64,000 nt of DNA from Pseudomonas vancouverensis (GCF_004348895.1 NZ_RRZK01000024.1:62001-126000), one strand, 5' to 3'. Counted from the first letter of the stretch, positions 1 to 8,385 are shown. Made by a program: numbers and translations. Notes: generated by a model from the letters alone, not told the origin.

Positions 1-909
1 GTCCAGGTGCGGTACGGACATCGGCGGCGAACCCACGGCAGCCTGGCTGTAAACCTTGGCCTGGTGGTGCTTGACCACTTCGGGGTTGTCGCAACGCAGC
101 CATTGGCCGCTGATCGGGAAGCCGCCGAAGCCTTTGCTTTCTTCGATGCCCGAAGCCTGCAACAGCGGCAGTGCCGCGCCGCCGGCGCCGAGGAAGACGA
201 ACTTGGCATCGACTTCACGGGTATTGCCGCTGTTGACGTCCTTGATGCTGACGGTCCAGCCGGCCTTGCTGCGCTTGAGGCCGGTTACACGCTTGCAGTA
301 CTTGACCTGGGCATCGGGTGCGCTGGTCAGGTGCTTGAGCAACTGGTTGGTCAGGGCGCCGAAGTTGACGTCGGTACCATTGATCACGCGGGTGGCGGCG
401 AGGGTTTCGCCTGCATCACGCCCCGGCATCATCAACGGCATCCACTCGGCCATCTTGGCCTTGTCTTCGGTGTATTCCATGTCCGCGAAGGCGTGGTGCT
501 TGCTCAGCACGTTGAAGCGTTCCTTGAGGAAGGACACGCCGCTGTCGCCTTGCACGAAACTCAGGTGAGGCACCGGGCTGATGAAGGATTTGCACGAGCC
601 GAACGTGCCTTTGCGGGTCAGGTAGGACCAGAACTGTTTCGACACCTCGAACTGGGTGTTGATGTGCACGGCTTTCTTGATGTCGACGGTGCCATCAGCC
701 GCTTGCGGCGTGTAGTTCAGCTCGCACAGGCCAGCGTGGCCGGTACCGGCGTTGTTCCACGGGTTGGAACTCTCCGCGGCACCGGAATCCATCAGCTCGA
801 CGACTTCCAGCTTGATCGCGGGGTCGAGCTCCTTGAGCAGGACTGCAAGGGTGGCACTCATGATGCCGGCCCCAACCAGTACTACATCAACTGCTTCGTT
901 ATGCGCCAT
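1..909 (-). CDS. mqo: Malate:quinone oxidoreductase, 5' part only (runs off the left edge)
   Basis: The first 303 codons are present; the C-terminal part lies outside the window. The protein begins MAHNEAVDVVLVGAGIMSAT, a flavoprotein dinucleotide-binding motif (GAGIMS, about residues 13-18), followed by the Mqo-typical stretch SSNPWNNAGTGHAGLCELNY. Mqo is an FAD-dependent peripheral membrane enzyme that oxidises malate to oxaloacetate and passes electrons to quinone, the usual malate-oxidising route of the TCA cycle in Pseudomonas. The start at 909 has a GGAG ribosome site 9 bases upstream. The gene faces away from the rest of the window, with a long untranslated upstream region. Confidence 0.95.
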   Translation of the reverse strand, partial: MAHNEAVDVVLVGAGIMSATLAVLLKELDPAIKLEVVELMDSGAAESSNPWNNAGTGHAGLCELNYTPQAADGTVDIKKAVHINTQFEVSKQFWSYLTRKGTFGSCKSFISPVPHLSFVQGDSGVSFLKERFNVLSKHHAFADMEYTEDKAKMAEWMPLMMPGRDAGETLAATRVINGTDVNFGALTNQLLKHLTSAPDAQVKYCKRVTGLKRSKAGWTVSIKDVNSGNTREVDAKFVFLGAGGAALPLLQASGIEESKGFGGFPISGQWLRCDNPEVVKHHQAKVYSQAAVGSPPMSVPHLD

Positions 910-1644
910 TTAACGCGTCTCCAAAATCTGCAGCACCAAATTGACGGCATGGCTGCCAGGAGTGAGGGGCGTGTCAGTGTTGCCCCAGGAACCCATGGCA
1001 GGATCGCCATGTCCGAATCTTCGCAATTTTTTGCAACTTCGACGGACGCTACCTGCCGGGCTTATGAGTCCTATGAACTCATTTCAGCACACGTCAGGCA
1101 ATTCGACTTATGGCCGAGACATCCGTTTGTGCAACCAAATCCGTAGCGGACAGGCTTCAGGCTCCGGTGTTCGAGGAATACTCGGTCCTGTGTCGTTGGG
1201 CTGTTGTAGACGCTAATGGTGCATGTTCAGACGCAAAACTATTCATTTGCTCGCCACACTCTTGTGAAGTTGTGAAAACCCGTTTTTTTCACGCTCTTTT
1301 GAAGACGTGAACCTCAAAAAGGGCTGTCCCAGCCTGGCACCGTGCCCAGAATGATTGCCGACACGGGATGCATGACGGCAAAACGGGCAAACAGCTCAGT
1401 GACCGAGCGTAATGACAGCTCTGCAGATTCGCGAAAAGTGGAGGTTTTGCTCAACGGAACAGCAAGCGCGCCAGCTTCACTCGATCTGTGTGGGCGGCTC
1501 TCTGTGGGCGGTGCGGGGTGCCAATACTCGCGTATTGGCGATGCTGCGAGGCCCGATCAGGAGACGTCCTTATAATCGGGGGGAGATTGTATCTAAGAAA
1601 CGCAGTGAATTGGTCGTGTTTAATGACTTTTATTAGGCGTTCGG
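910..1644. other. Long non-coding stretch upstream of mqo
   Basis: I see no convincing gene in these 735 bases; short open frames on the plus strand lack ribosome sites and recognisable protein character. It must contain the mqo promoter on the minus strand, which I could not place. On the plus strand there is a perfect dyad GCCAATAC-TCGC-GTATTGGC at 1520-1539, followed by a consensus TATAAT at 1571-1576 with only a poor -35 match. A small RNA or a degraded gene is possible but unproven. Confidence 0.4.
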
Positions 1645-1884
1645 TCAGGTGGTCAGCAGTTGCTGCGCCCGTGAACGGGGCTGTTTGTGCTGCGAACTGA
1701 CGCGAGCACTGGCTGGCAACGGTTGATTGAGCCAGTTCAGGCGGATTTCCTCGATTTCCACCCAGCCATCACCCATGGGTTGCAGGCTGCACTGTTTGAA
1801 TGCCTGGCAGTGGCCGTTGCGGTCGAGCAAGGCGAAGCAGCGATGCAATGGGCGTGGCGCGAACAGCGAGATCAAATGGCGCAT
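1645..1884 (-). CDS. Small conserved Pseudomonas protein of unknown function
   Basis: A 79-residue protein starting MRHLISLFAPRPLHRCFALL. The start at 1884 is chosen over an upstream ATG at 1920 because AAGGAG lies 7 bases ahead of it. The N-terminal half is rich in Leu, Arg and His with two Cys; the middle carries the acidic/aromatic stretch GDGWVEIEEIRLNWLN. There is no signal peptide or known motif. The composition and ribosome site look genuine, and I recall similar small hypothetical proteins in Pseudomonas, but I cannot assign a role. Confidence 0.65.
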   Translation of the reverse strand: MRHLISLFAPRPLHRCFALLDRNGHCQAFKQCSLQPMGDGWVEIEEIRLNWLNQPLPASARVSSQHKQPRSRAQQLLTT

Positions 1885-2089
1885 GGCGAAGCTCCTTGTT
1901 GGCGACTTTTTCTCAAGCATAGCTGCAAGCCGTGACGTACCGGTGTATGAGCGGTGACATCTGTGTGACAGGAACCGCGTTTCACAGGGTTTGTCAGATT
2001 ATTCATCAAACACTGTGAGGCGCTGGTTCCCCGCACTGGCGCACCGCTATACTGCCGGCCTGTTTGTGCCTGATTCTGGAGAGAAAAGC

Positions 2090-2674
2090 ATGTTGCAACG
2101 CCTGTTGTTCGGTTTGATCACTGTGACCAGTTTGACCCTTGTCGGCTGCGCCCACAGCCCGCAACAACTGAACCCGGAGCCCAAGCTGACGACCCAGTTG
2201 GCGCCGGTCGGCCATGGCCAGCCTGTTGTTGTACGTGTAGTGGACGGTCGTCCATCGCCAACCCTGGGCACCCGTGGTGGCCTGTACCCGGAGACCAGCG
2301 CAATCACCGTGCAGGGCGCGCAGATCCTGCCGAAGTTGCAGGCTCAGGCTGAAGCGGCAGTGCGACTGTTGGGCTTCACCCCGACCAACAACGCCATGAA
2401 TGCGCCGCAACTGACCGTGACCCTGGCGGAGTTGAAGTATCAGTCGCCAAAAGAAGGCCTGTACGTGACCGAAGCCACCATCGGCGCGACCTTCCGCTCT
2501 GATGTGCAGAACGCCAACCGCCGCTACAGCGGTCGTTATGGCGCTTCCCTGGATCAGCGCTTCGGTATGGCGCCGAACCAGGAGACCAACACCAAGCTGG
2601 TCAGCGATGTGTTGAGCGATGCCCTGACTCGCCTGTTCAAGGACCCGACCGTGGGTCAGATCCTCGGCGAATAA
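2090..2674 (+). CDS. YajG-family lipoprotein
   Basis: A 194-residue lipoprotein. The signal peptide MLQRLLFGLITVTSLTLVGC ends in a lipobox (LVGC, Cys20), so the mature protein is lipid-anchored in the envelope. The body has the YajG layout: a PVVVRVVDGRPSP strand early, an alternating strand/helix core, and a C-terminal helix (SDVLSDALTRLFKD). The start at 2090 (upstream GGAGAGAAAAGC) is preferred to an in-frame start 99 bases earlier that would bury the signal peptide. The gene stands alone and ends at a strong terminator. Biochemical function of YajG proteins is unknown. Confidence 0.85.
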   Translation: MLQRLLFGLITVTSLTLVGCAHSPQQLNPEPKLTTQLAPVGHGQPVVVRVVDGRPSPTLGTRGGLYPETSAITVQGAQILPKLQAQAEAAVRLLGFTPTNNAMNAPQLTVTLAELKYQSPKEGLYVTEATIGATFRSDVQNANRRYSGRYGASLDQRFGMAPNQETNTKLVSDVLSDALTRLFKDPTVGQILGE

Positions 2675-2690
2675 CGCGTCTCCAGATGTG

Positions 2691-2726
2691 AAAAAGCCCG
2701 GTGCCAGCGATGGCCCCGGGCTTTTT
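2691..2726 (+). terminator. Rho-independent terminator of the YajG-like gene
   Basis: The stem AAAAAGCCCGG / CCGGGCTTTTT encloses a short loop and ends in a run of T, 16 bases after the stop codon. Confidence 0.9.
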
Positions 2727-2744
2727 CATGGCCGCACAATCAAC

Positions 2745-2790
2745 GTGGAGGAGCTGGTTTGCCAGCACGCTGGCGCCTGCAAGGTCTCTG
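2745..2790. repeat. Degenerate REP-like sequence
   Basis: Contains GGAGCTGGTTTGCCAGC, a short imperfect palindrome resembling the head of a common Pseudomonas REP class. Only one degraded unit is visible, between a terminator and the end of the next minus-strand gene. Confidence 0.4.
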
Positions 2791-2795
2791 CGGTG

Positions 2796-3077
2796 TCAGG
2801 CGGCTTCTGAATAGAAATCCAGCACGCTCACACCCGTCAGCAGATCGGTTTCCGGCAAATCGGCATGTTGATGCCCGCCCAGTGCGCAATACACCAGCCA
2901 GTGACGGTCCTGGACATTGAAGGCGAGGCTGCCGACGAGGGCTTGCTGTTCGTCGTTATGGGCGATGAGGTAGAGGCGATCCTGGTTTTCGGCGTGGAGC
3001 ATGACGTGGTCCGTGTCGGTTTCGAGGCGCGCATGGTGGCCGATGCAGATGACGAAGCCGTGACTCAGGACAGCCAT
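2796..3077 (-). CDS. Small conserved protein of unknown function
   Basis: A 93-residue acidic protein (MAVLSHGFVICIGHHARLET...). It has no signal peptide or membrane segment and is rich in His, Asp and Glu, with a mostly beta-like pattern (RLYLIAHNDEQQALVGSLAF, HWLVYCALGG). No family is recognised. It is a single gene divergent from the small membrane protein at 3195. Codon use looks native. It could be a small cytoplasmic regulator or binding protein, but nothing in the sequence decides this. Confidence 0.65.
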   Translation of the reverse strand: MAVLSHGFVICIGHHARLETDTDHVMLHAENQDRLYLIAHNDEQQALVGSLAFNVQDRHWLVYCALGGHQHADLPETDLLTGVSVLDFYSEAA

Positions 3078-3194
3078 TGGTCAATTGACGGGTAATTTGT
3101 CGCAAAGGGGAGGGCAGGTCCGGGTGCTTTCGGTAGAATCCGCGCCGCACCTGCCGGTTCGGTAATTGCCACACCCGTTTTCCTGAGGTTTGTG

Positions 3195-3470
3195 ATGTCG
3201 CTGCATCTGATGACGCTGTTTACCGCCCACCCCGCCAAATTGATCAATCTGCTGGCTTTGCTCTTTGCCTTCCCGGGTGGCTGGTTGCTGCACGCCACGC
3301 GTCGTCGTGAGCTGCGTGCCATGGCGCTTCAGGCTCAACGCCAGAACAGTTCGAGTGAAGAACTCACGCTGGATTGGGCGACTTCGCGGATGAACCGTTT
3401 TTTCTACATTTTCGGCTTTGCCTGCCTGGGCATGGCATTGCTGGTGTCGTGGATCAGCACGCAAGTCTAG
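3195..3470 (+). CDS. Small inner-membrane protein, unknown function
   Basis: A 91-residue protein with two predicted membrane helices: about residues 13-30 (LINLLALLFAFPGGWLLHA) and 68-87 (FFYIFGFACLGMALLVSWIS). A basic cytoplasmic-type loop (TRRRELRAMALQAQRQ) lies between them. ATG at 3195 is preferred to GTG at 3192 because GAGG lies 6 bases ahead of the ATG. A TAGAAT -10-like box occurs near 3134-3139. It ends at a bidirectional terminator. Function unknown. Confidence 0.7.
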   Translation: MSLHLMTLFTAHPAKLINLLALLFAFPGGWLLHATRRRELRAMALQAQRQNSSSEELTLDWATSRMNRFFYIFGFACLGMALLVSWISTQV

Positions 3471-3482
3471 AATTTCAGTCAT

Positions 3483-3513
3483 AAAAAAAACGGCGCCCCA
3501 GGGCGCCGTTTTT
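3483..3513. terminator. Bidirectional terminator between convergent genes
   Basis: AAAAAACGGCGCCC / GGGCGCCGTTTTT stem with A-run and T-run on the two sides, lying between the small membrane protein (plus) and the acyltransferase (minus). Confidence 0.9.
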
Positions 3514-3530
3514 CGTTGGGTTGAACGCCC

Positions 3531-4697
3531 TTAAAGCGGCAACCCGGCCTTCACCCGGTACTGATTGCGCACTGGCGTGGCGTATTGCAGCACCAGGAAC
3601 GGGCGGTGCTCGGCTGGACAGGCATCGAGGCGTCGCTGCCATTCTTCCTGGGCCTTGGCCAACTCTTCGGCGGGGAACAGCTCGGCCGCTTGCGGCACCT
3701 GCAACTGTGCGTCTGCATCTTTCCACTGGGCATAAGCCAGGTAGTGCACCGGGAACAGGCGATACCCGCCGAGGATCTGTTTGTCCATTTCGATCGCCAA
3801 TTGCTTGGTGTCTTCGAACAGCTCGGTGATCGGCGCGGCAAAGTTCACGTGCACCCGGCCCTTATAGCCGGTAATGCCCTTGGCGATGCTCACGTCGTCC
3901 TCCCCCGGAGCCTTGGTGTAGCTGCCGGTGGTGGCGCGGATGTACAGCTCACGGGCCTTGGCCTGGTCGCACGGGTCGTATTCGTAGCTGATCGACACCG
4001 GCGTGAGGTTCAGCGAGCGAATCACTTCGCCGAACGGCTCGTCCTTGCGGCTCATGTGGAACATCTTGAGGATCGCCGACTCGGTACGGTCGTCACCGTC
4101 CTTGGCCCGGCCTTCAGCCTGGGCAATCCAGATCGACGCGCAATCGTTGCGGATCGAATGGTTGATGTAGGCCGACAGCAACTGGTAGGCCGCCATCTTT
4201 TCCCGACGACCGCTGATCGAACGGTGCACGATGAAGCTCTTGTTCAAGCGCATCAGGTCGCTGACGAAAGGCTTCTGTAGCAGGTTGTCGCCGATGGCAA
4301 TGCGTGGCGTCGGCAGGCCGGCGTGGTACACGGCATAGTTGACGAAAGCCGGGTCCATCACGATGTCGCGGTGGTTGGCGATGAACAGGTAGGCGCTGCC
4401 TGACTTGAATTGTTCGACGCCGGTATAGGTCACGCCGTCGGTGGCCCGCTCGATGGTGTGGTCGACATAGACCTCGACCTTGTCCTGCAAGGTCGCAACC
4501 GAAGTGACGCCGGCGAACTCGCGGCGCAGTCGATGAGCTATAAGAGGTTTGAGCATCCAGCCGAGCGCACCGGCAAAGCGCGGGAAGCGGAAGTGGGTGA
4601 GGATATCTAGAAACGCCTTGTCGCCGAGCAGCCTGTCCAGTACTGCCGGGACTTCGCTGTCGTCGTAAGGTCGGATGGCATCGAATTCGCCCATCAT
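3531..4697 (-). CDS. PlsC-like 1-acyl-glycerol-3-phosphate acyltransferase family protein
   Basis: A 388-residue protein with a glycerolipid acyltransferase core. The motif-I region reads ANHRDIVMDPAF (about residues 107-118) and the phosphate-binding motif reads AQAEGRAKDGDDRT (about 192-205). The family normally transfers an acyl chain to lysophosphatidate at the membrane. The spacing in motif I is H-x5-D rather than the usual H-x4-D. Two adjacent ATGs occur at 4697 and 4694; the second sits slightly better relative to GAGAG. It is much longer than E. coli PlsC (245 residues), with an extended N-terminal half. The substrate cannot be read from sequence; it may act on other lysolipids. Confidence 0.75.
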   Translation of the reverse strand: MMGEFDAIRPYDDSEVPAVLDRLLGDKAFLDILTHFRFPRFAGALGWMLKPLIAHRLRREFAGVTSVATLQDKVEVYVDHTIERATDGVTYTGVEQFKSGSAYLFIANHRDIVMDPAFVNYAVYHAGLPTPRIAIGDNLLQKPFVSDLMRLNKSFIVHRSISGRREKMAAYQLLSAYINHSIRNDCASIWIAQAEGRAKDGDDRTESAILKMFHMSRKDEPFGEVIRSLNLTPVSISYEYDPCDQAKARELYIRATTGSYTKAPGEDDVSIAKGITGYKGRVHVNFAAPITELFEDTKQLAIEMDKQILGGYRLFPVHYLAYAQWKDADAQLQVPQAAELFPAEELAKAQEEWQRRLDACPAEHRPFLVLQYATPVRNQYRVKAGLPL

Positions 4698-4836
4698 GCT
4701 CTCTTGTTAGAAACGGCTAGGGTAAGTAAAGGTTTTGATCGAAAACCGGCGGGGCACGGTCTGAAAAAGTAGCCAGACAAAAATAGCCCTGCAAATAGAC
4801 CGGCGATTATACGCACAAGTCACTTGGGAGACCGCG

Positions 4837-5019
4837 ATGCTGGAAAACGCGCAGTATGAATGTCCGTATTGTGGTGAAGAAGTCGAGACGACGCTGGACC
4901 TGTCCGGGGGCGATCAGACCTATATCGAGGATTGTCAGGTGTGCTGTCGGCCGATCACCTTTGTACTGCAGGTTCACGAAGATGAGTGGCACCTCGAAGT
5001 GTTCAGTGAAAACGAGTGA
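4837..5019 (+). CDS. CPXCG-motif cysteine-rich protein
   Basis: A 60-residue protein with two Cys pairs, ECPYCGEE (residues 9-12) and DCQVCCRP (33-37), forming a probable zinc ribbon, with an acidic C-terminus. It matches the small CPXCG family found across gammaproteobacteria; function unknown. GGGAG lies 8 bases before the ATG. It is followed after 9 bases by a DUF2007 protein, so the two are almost certainly co-transcribed. Confidence 0.85.
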   Translation: MLENAQYECPYCGEEVETTLDLSGGDQTYIEDCQVCCRPITFVLQVHEDEWHLEVFSENE

Positions 5020-5028
5020 GGGGCGTGT

Positions 5029-5289
5029 ATGCAACGCATCTACGAGCCGGAAAACCTGATGGAAGGCGAATTGCTGCAAGGCATGCTCGCCAGTGAGGGT
5101 ATCGAGGCGCATCTGGTGGGGCGTGACTTGCTCGGCGGCAGTGGTGAGCTGCCGATCTTTGGCTTGCTGGGCCTATCGGTCGATAACGACCAGGCCGAAT
5201 ACGCCCGCGAGCTGATCAGCGCGTACAATGCCGCGCTGCCGCTGCCTGGCGATGAACCGGACAGCTTCCCCGGCACGCTGGTCTGTTAG
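5029..5289 (+). CDS. DUF2007 putative signal-transducing protein
   Basis: An 86-residue protein beginning MQRIYEPENLMEGELLQGML, matching the DUF2007 family (a short alpha-beta domain related to the PII/GlnB-like fold by annotation). The conserved N-terminal pattern 'Y-x-p-x-n-x-x-E-A/G-x-l-x-x-x-L-x-x-e-g-I' and the later 'L-x-V-x-x-x-d-x-x-x-A' are both visible. It is encoded 9 bases after the CPXCG protein. Ligand and partner are unknown; the pairing suggests a joint role. Confidence 0.8.
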   Translation: MQRIYEPENLMEGELLQGMLASEGIEAHLVGRDLLGGSGELPIFGLLGLSVDNDQAEYARELISAYNAALPLPGDEPDSFPGTLVC

Positions 5290-5324
5290 GCTGGCGTTCG
5301 TTTGATCAAGAGCCGTGTTGCCCC

Positions 5325-5948
5325 ATGTGTGGACGTTATGCCCTGTTTCGCTGGAATCCCGCCTTCGCGGCCCTGCCCGGTTTTCCTGCCGATCAGCAGG
5401 CGCAGTGGAACATTTCCCCCAACGATTCGGTGTTGATGCTGCGGGCCGGGCCTGACGGGCAGCGCACGCTGGCCCGCGCCCGTTGGGGTCTGACGCCGCC
5501 CTGGCTGACCGATCTGTCGCGCACACCCGCGCACGCCCGGGCCGAAACCGTTGCCGAACAACCGATGTTTCGCCAGGCCTTGCGCGAACGCCGCTGCCTG
5601 CTGCCGGCCAACGGCTTTTACGAATGGCGCGGGACCACCCGTAAGCGCCCGTTCTGGCTGACGCCGGGGGAGGGTTCCTCGTTGTTTTTTGCGGCGATCT
5701 GGGAAGCGTACCCGGTGCAGGAGCAGGTGTGGCTAAGCACCGCCGTCATTACGCAGCCGGCGGCGAGCCAGCGTCGGCCGCTGATTCTCGATGAGGCGGG
5801 GCAGGCGGCATGGCTCGATCCCGACACCCCGCTGCATGCCTTGCAGGCATTGTTGGCCAGCGAGCCCGCTGCGTTGCGCGAGCGGGTGCTGGCCAATATG
5901 GTCAATGATCCGAAACTCAATGGGCCGGAGTGTCTGACCCCGGGTTGA
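5325..5948 (+). CDS. SRAP (YedK/HMCES)-family protein with divergent active site
   Basis: A 207-residue SRAP protein. Family members use Cys2 to cross-link covalently to abasic sites in single-stranded DNA. MCGRYALF keeps Cys2, and the glutamate motif FYEW (Glu100) is present. Compared with E. coli YedK recalled from memory, the Asn of NARxET is replaced (AHARAET, His70) and the catalytic His of IHDRRP is replaced (ASQRRP, Ser148). The YxMCG start context is intact because ATG-TGT encodes Met-Cys. It has its own ribosome site and no obvious SOS box. It may cross-link without release, or have a shifted role. Confidence 0.85.
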   Translation: MCGRYALFRWNPAFAALPGFPADQQAQWNISPNDSVLMLRAGPDGQRTLARARWGLTPPWLTDLSRTPAHARAETVAEQPMFRQALRERRCLLPANGFYEWRGTTRKRPFWLTPGEGSSLFFAAIWEAYPVQEQVWLSTAVITQPAASQRRPLILDEAGQAAWLDPDTPLHALQALLASEPAALRERVLANMVNDPKLNGPECLTPG

Positions 5949-5970
5949 GTGCTTCGGTGGGCCCCTTGAA

Positions 5971-8112
5971 TCAAACCCTGAACTGATTGATCAACCGCCG
6001 CTGCTGTTCGGCCAATTTGGTCAGGCCGGCACTGGCCGCACTCGATTCATCCGCGCCACCGGCCACTTCATTGGCCACCTGGCCAATGTTGATCACGTTG
6101 CGGTTGATGTCGTCGGCCACCGCACTTTGTTCCTCGGCCGCACTGGCGATCTGGGTGTTCATGTCATTGATCACCGACACCGCCTGAGTAATGGTTTCCA
6201 GCGCTTCGGCGGCCTTGGACGCATGCAGGACGCTCTCGTCCGTGCGGTTCTGGCTGTCTTCCATGACCCGCACGACATCCCGCGTGCCTTGCTGCAACTG
6301 CTGGATCATGGTCTGGATTTCTTCGGTGGCCTTCTGGGTCTTCTGCGCCAGGTTACGCACTTCGTCGGCCACCACGGCAAAGCCGCGACCCTGTTCACCC
6401 GCGCGCGCCGCCTCGATGGCTGCGTTGAGGGCCAGCAGGTTGGTCTGCTCGGCGATGCCGCGAATAGCGGTGAGGATGGCGTTGATGTTTTCGCTGTCCT
6501 TGGCCAGGGTCTGCACCACGCCGACCGCGCGACCGATTTCCACGGCCAGGGCGCCAATCGAGTTCGAGGTGTCACGCACAACCTGCATGCCCTGGCTGGC
6601 TGCCTGATCCGCATGGCTGGCGGCTTGCGCGGCCTGGGTCGCGTTGCGCGCCACGTCCTGAGCCGTAGCGGTCATTTCCTGTACGGCGGTGGCGACCTGA
6701 TCGATCTCGGCCATTTGTTTCTGCACACCGATGTTGGTGCGAATGGCGATGTCGGCGGTGTGTTCCGATGAATCGCTGACACTCTGCACCGACGTCACCA
6801 CCTGGGTGATCATCGCCTGCAACTTGGTCAGGAAGGTGTTGAAGCCTTTGGCAATCGAGCCCAGTTCATCGGCGCGATCGCTGGTCAGGCGACGAGTGAG
6901 GTCGCCTTCGCCCTGGGCGATGTCGTCGAGCATGGCGACCATCTGCTTGAGCGGACGGGCGATGCCGTGACCGACCAGCCAGATCACCAGCAAACCTAGA
7001 CCGGCAATCAGCAGGCCGACCATGGCCATGCCGAAGGTGTCGGATTTGCGCTGGCTATCCAGGTCGGCCTGGAGTTTTTGCAGGTCGGCCATCACCGCGT
7101 TCAGCGGCAATTGCAGCATCAGGGTCCAGCGGGCGTCGGTCTGGCCGATGCCAAAGGGCAGGTACAGTTCGATCCGGCCTTGCGCCTTGTCCACGGTGTA
7201 GGTGACCTCGCCGCGTTTGAGATTGGCCATGTTGGCAATCTGTTTGCTGTCGAGAATATCGCTGACCTTTTCGCCGAACTTGCTCGGGTCTTTGGTGTAG
7301 GCGACGATCCGGCCATTGCCGCCGATCAGCGCCATCTCTCCGGCACCGCTGTAGAGCTTCTGGTTGGCGCCCAGGAGCATTTCCTGGATGAAGTTCACCG
7401 ACAGGTCAGCGCCGACGATGCCCTGGAAGGCGCCGTTGAGCATGATCGGTTCAATAAAGGAGGCGAGCATGACCACTTTGTCGCCGACCTTGTACGGTGC
7501 GGGGTCGATCACGCAGGATTTTTTGGTCTCTTTCGAGCACAGGTAGTACTCGCTGGCGCGTACGCCAGTGGACAGGGTTTTCTGGTCGTCGACATCCACC
7601 AGCTTGTCCAGGCCGAGGGTGCCGTCGTCATTGCGGAACCACCAGGGCAGAAAGCGCCCGTTGGCGGCGTCGATGCCGACCACTTTGGTGCCGACGTAGG
7701 CGGCATCGTTGTGATCCAGTGCGTTGGTTTCCCAGCCGATGTAGGAGCCGAGGATTTTCGGGTTCTTGACCACGTTTTCCTTGATCAGACCGATCAACTG
7801 TTCGCGGCTCAGGCTCAGCGACGGCTTGCCATCGGCATCCGGAGTGCCGATCAGGGCATTGACCCGGACCAGTCCGCCGGCAATCAGCAACGGCGCTTCG
7901 AGCTCTCGTTGAATCTGGCTGACCTGGGTTTGCGCCAGGGACGTCAGGCGTTGTTCGATCACTTGCTCGAATTGTGCCTGAGTCCGTTGCTGGACCATGT
8001 CTTGGGTCCGTGCGCCCGAAAACAGCGCGTACACCACCAGCGCTGCCACAACACTGAGGACGATGGCGCCGGCAAGGGCCGCCACGGAAAACTGGATCGA
8101 CTTGAACTTCAT
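5971..8112 (-). CDS. Methyl-accepting chemotaxis protein with dCache sensor
   Basis: A 713-residue chemoreceptor. TM1 is at about residues 8-31, a large periplasmic double-Cache domain at about 35-355, TM2 at 361-381, HAMP at 382-434, then a coiled-coil signalling domain with the canonical tip (GIAEQTNLLALNAAIEAARA). It senses a periplasmic ligand and controls CheA. The sensor contains FLPWWFRNDDG (154-164) and a Cys pair (Cys192, Cys200) in YYLCSKETKKSC. The start at 8112 (GGAG upstream) is preferred to an in-frame ATG at 8322, which would add an unlikely basic leader. Length and layout recall TlpQ/PctA-type receptors; the ligand is not predictable. No CheR-binding pentapeptide is seen at the C-terminus (LINQFRV). 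Confidence 0.92.
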   Translation of the reverse strand: MKFKSIQFSVAALAGAIVLSVVAALVVYALFSGARTQDMVQQRTQAQFEQVIEQRLTSLAQTQVSQIQRELEAPLLIAGGLVRVNALIGTPDADGKPSLSLSREQLIGLIKENVVKNPKILGSYIGWETNALDHNDAAYVGTKVVGIDAANGRFLPWWFRNDDGTLGLDKLVDVDDQKTLSTGVRASEYYLCSKETKKSCVIDPAPYKVGDKVVMLASFIEPIMLNGAFQGIVGADLSVNFIQEMLLGANQKLYSGAGEMALIGGNGRIVAYTKDPSKFGEKVSDILDSKQIANMANLKRGEVTYTVDKAQGRIELYLPFGIGQTDARWTLMLQLPLNAVMADLQKLQADLDSQRKSDTFGMAMVGLLIAGLGLLVIWLVGHGIARPLKQMVAMLDDIAQGEGDLTRRLTSDRADELGSIAKGFNTFLTKLQAMITQVVTSVQSVSDSSEHTADIAIRTNIGVQKQMAEIDQVATAVQEMTATAQDVARNATQAAQAASHADQAASQGMQVVRDTSNSIGALAVEIGRAVGVVQTLAKDSENINAILTAIRGIAEQTNLLALNAAIEAARAGEQGRGFAVVADEVRNLAQKTQKATEEIQTMIQQLQQGTRDVVRVMEDSQNRTDESVLHASKAAEALETITQAVSVINDMNTQIASAAEEQSAVADDINRNVINIGQVANEVAGGADESSAASAGLTKLAEQQRRLINQFRV

Positions 8113-8385
8113 GGAGGCTCCACGGGCGAAAGGACGTCTGCGGAGGTGTATCGGCAGGGTGCCCGGTGGGCATGAGCGTGGGGTGGTAAAATGACGGCGT
8201 TTCAACTGCCGGATGTCGCAAATAAATCGGCGCGCGGCGCGATCGGCTGCAGTCTGTCGGCGAGTGTGAATTTTTTCCTGCAATGACGAGAGCTTTTCTG
8301 GAATTTCGCGTCTTACGTCCATTGTATCTGGCGTCGATACATTTCCACGCCTAGGATACGCGGCATGTATTCAGGGAGTTTTTTG

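Noticed and set aside
7..1146. A 379-codon plus-strand frame at the left edge
   Set aside because: It is antisense to mqo, whose flavin-binding motif and family sequence are clear on the minus strand.
941..1700. Several short plus-strand frames in the mqo upstream region
   Set aside because: No ribosome sites, Cys/Arg-rich random composition, heavy mutual overlap.
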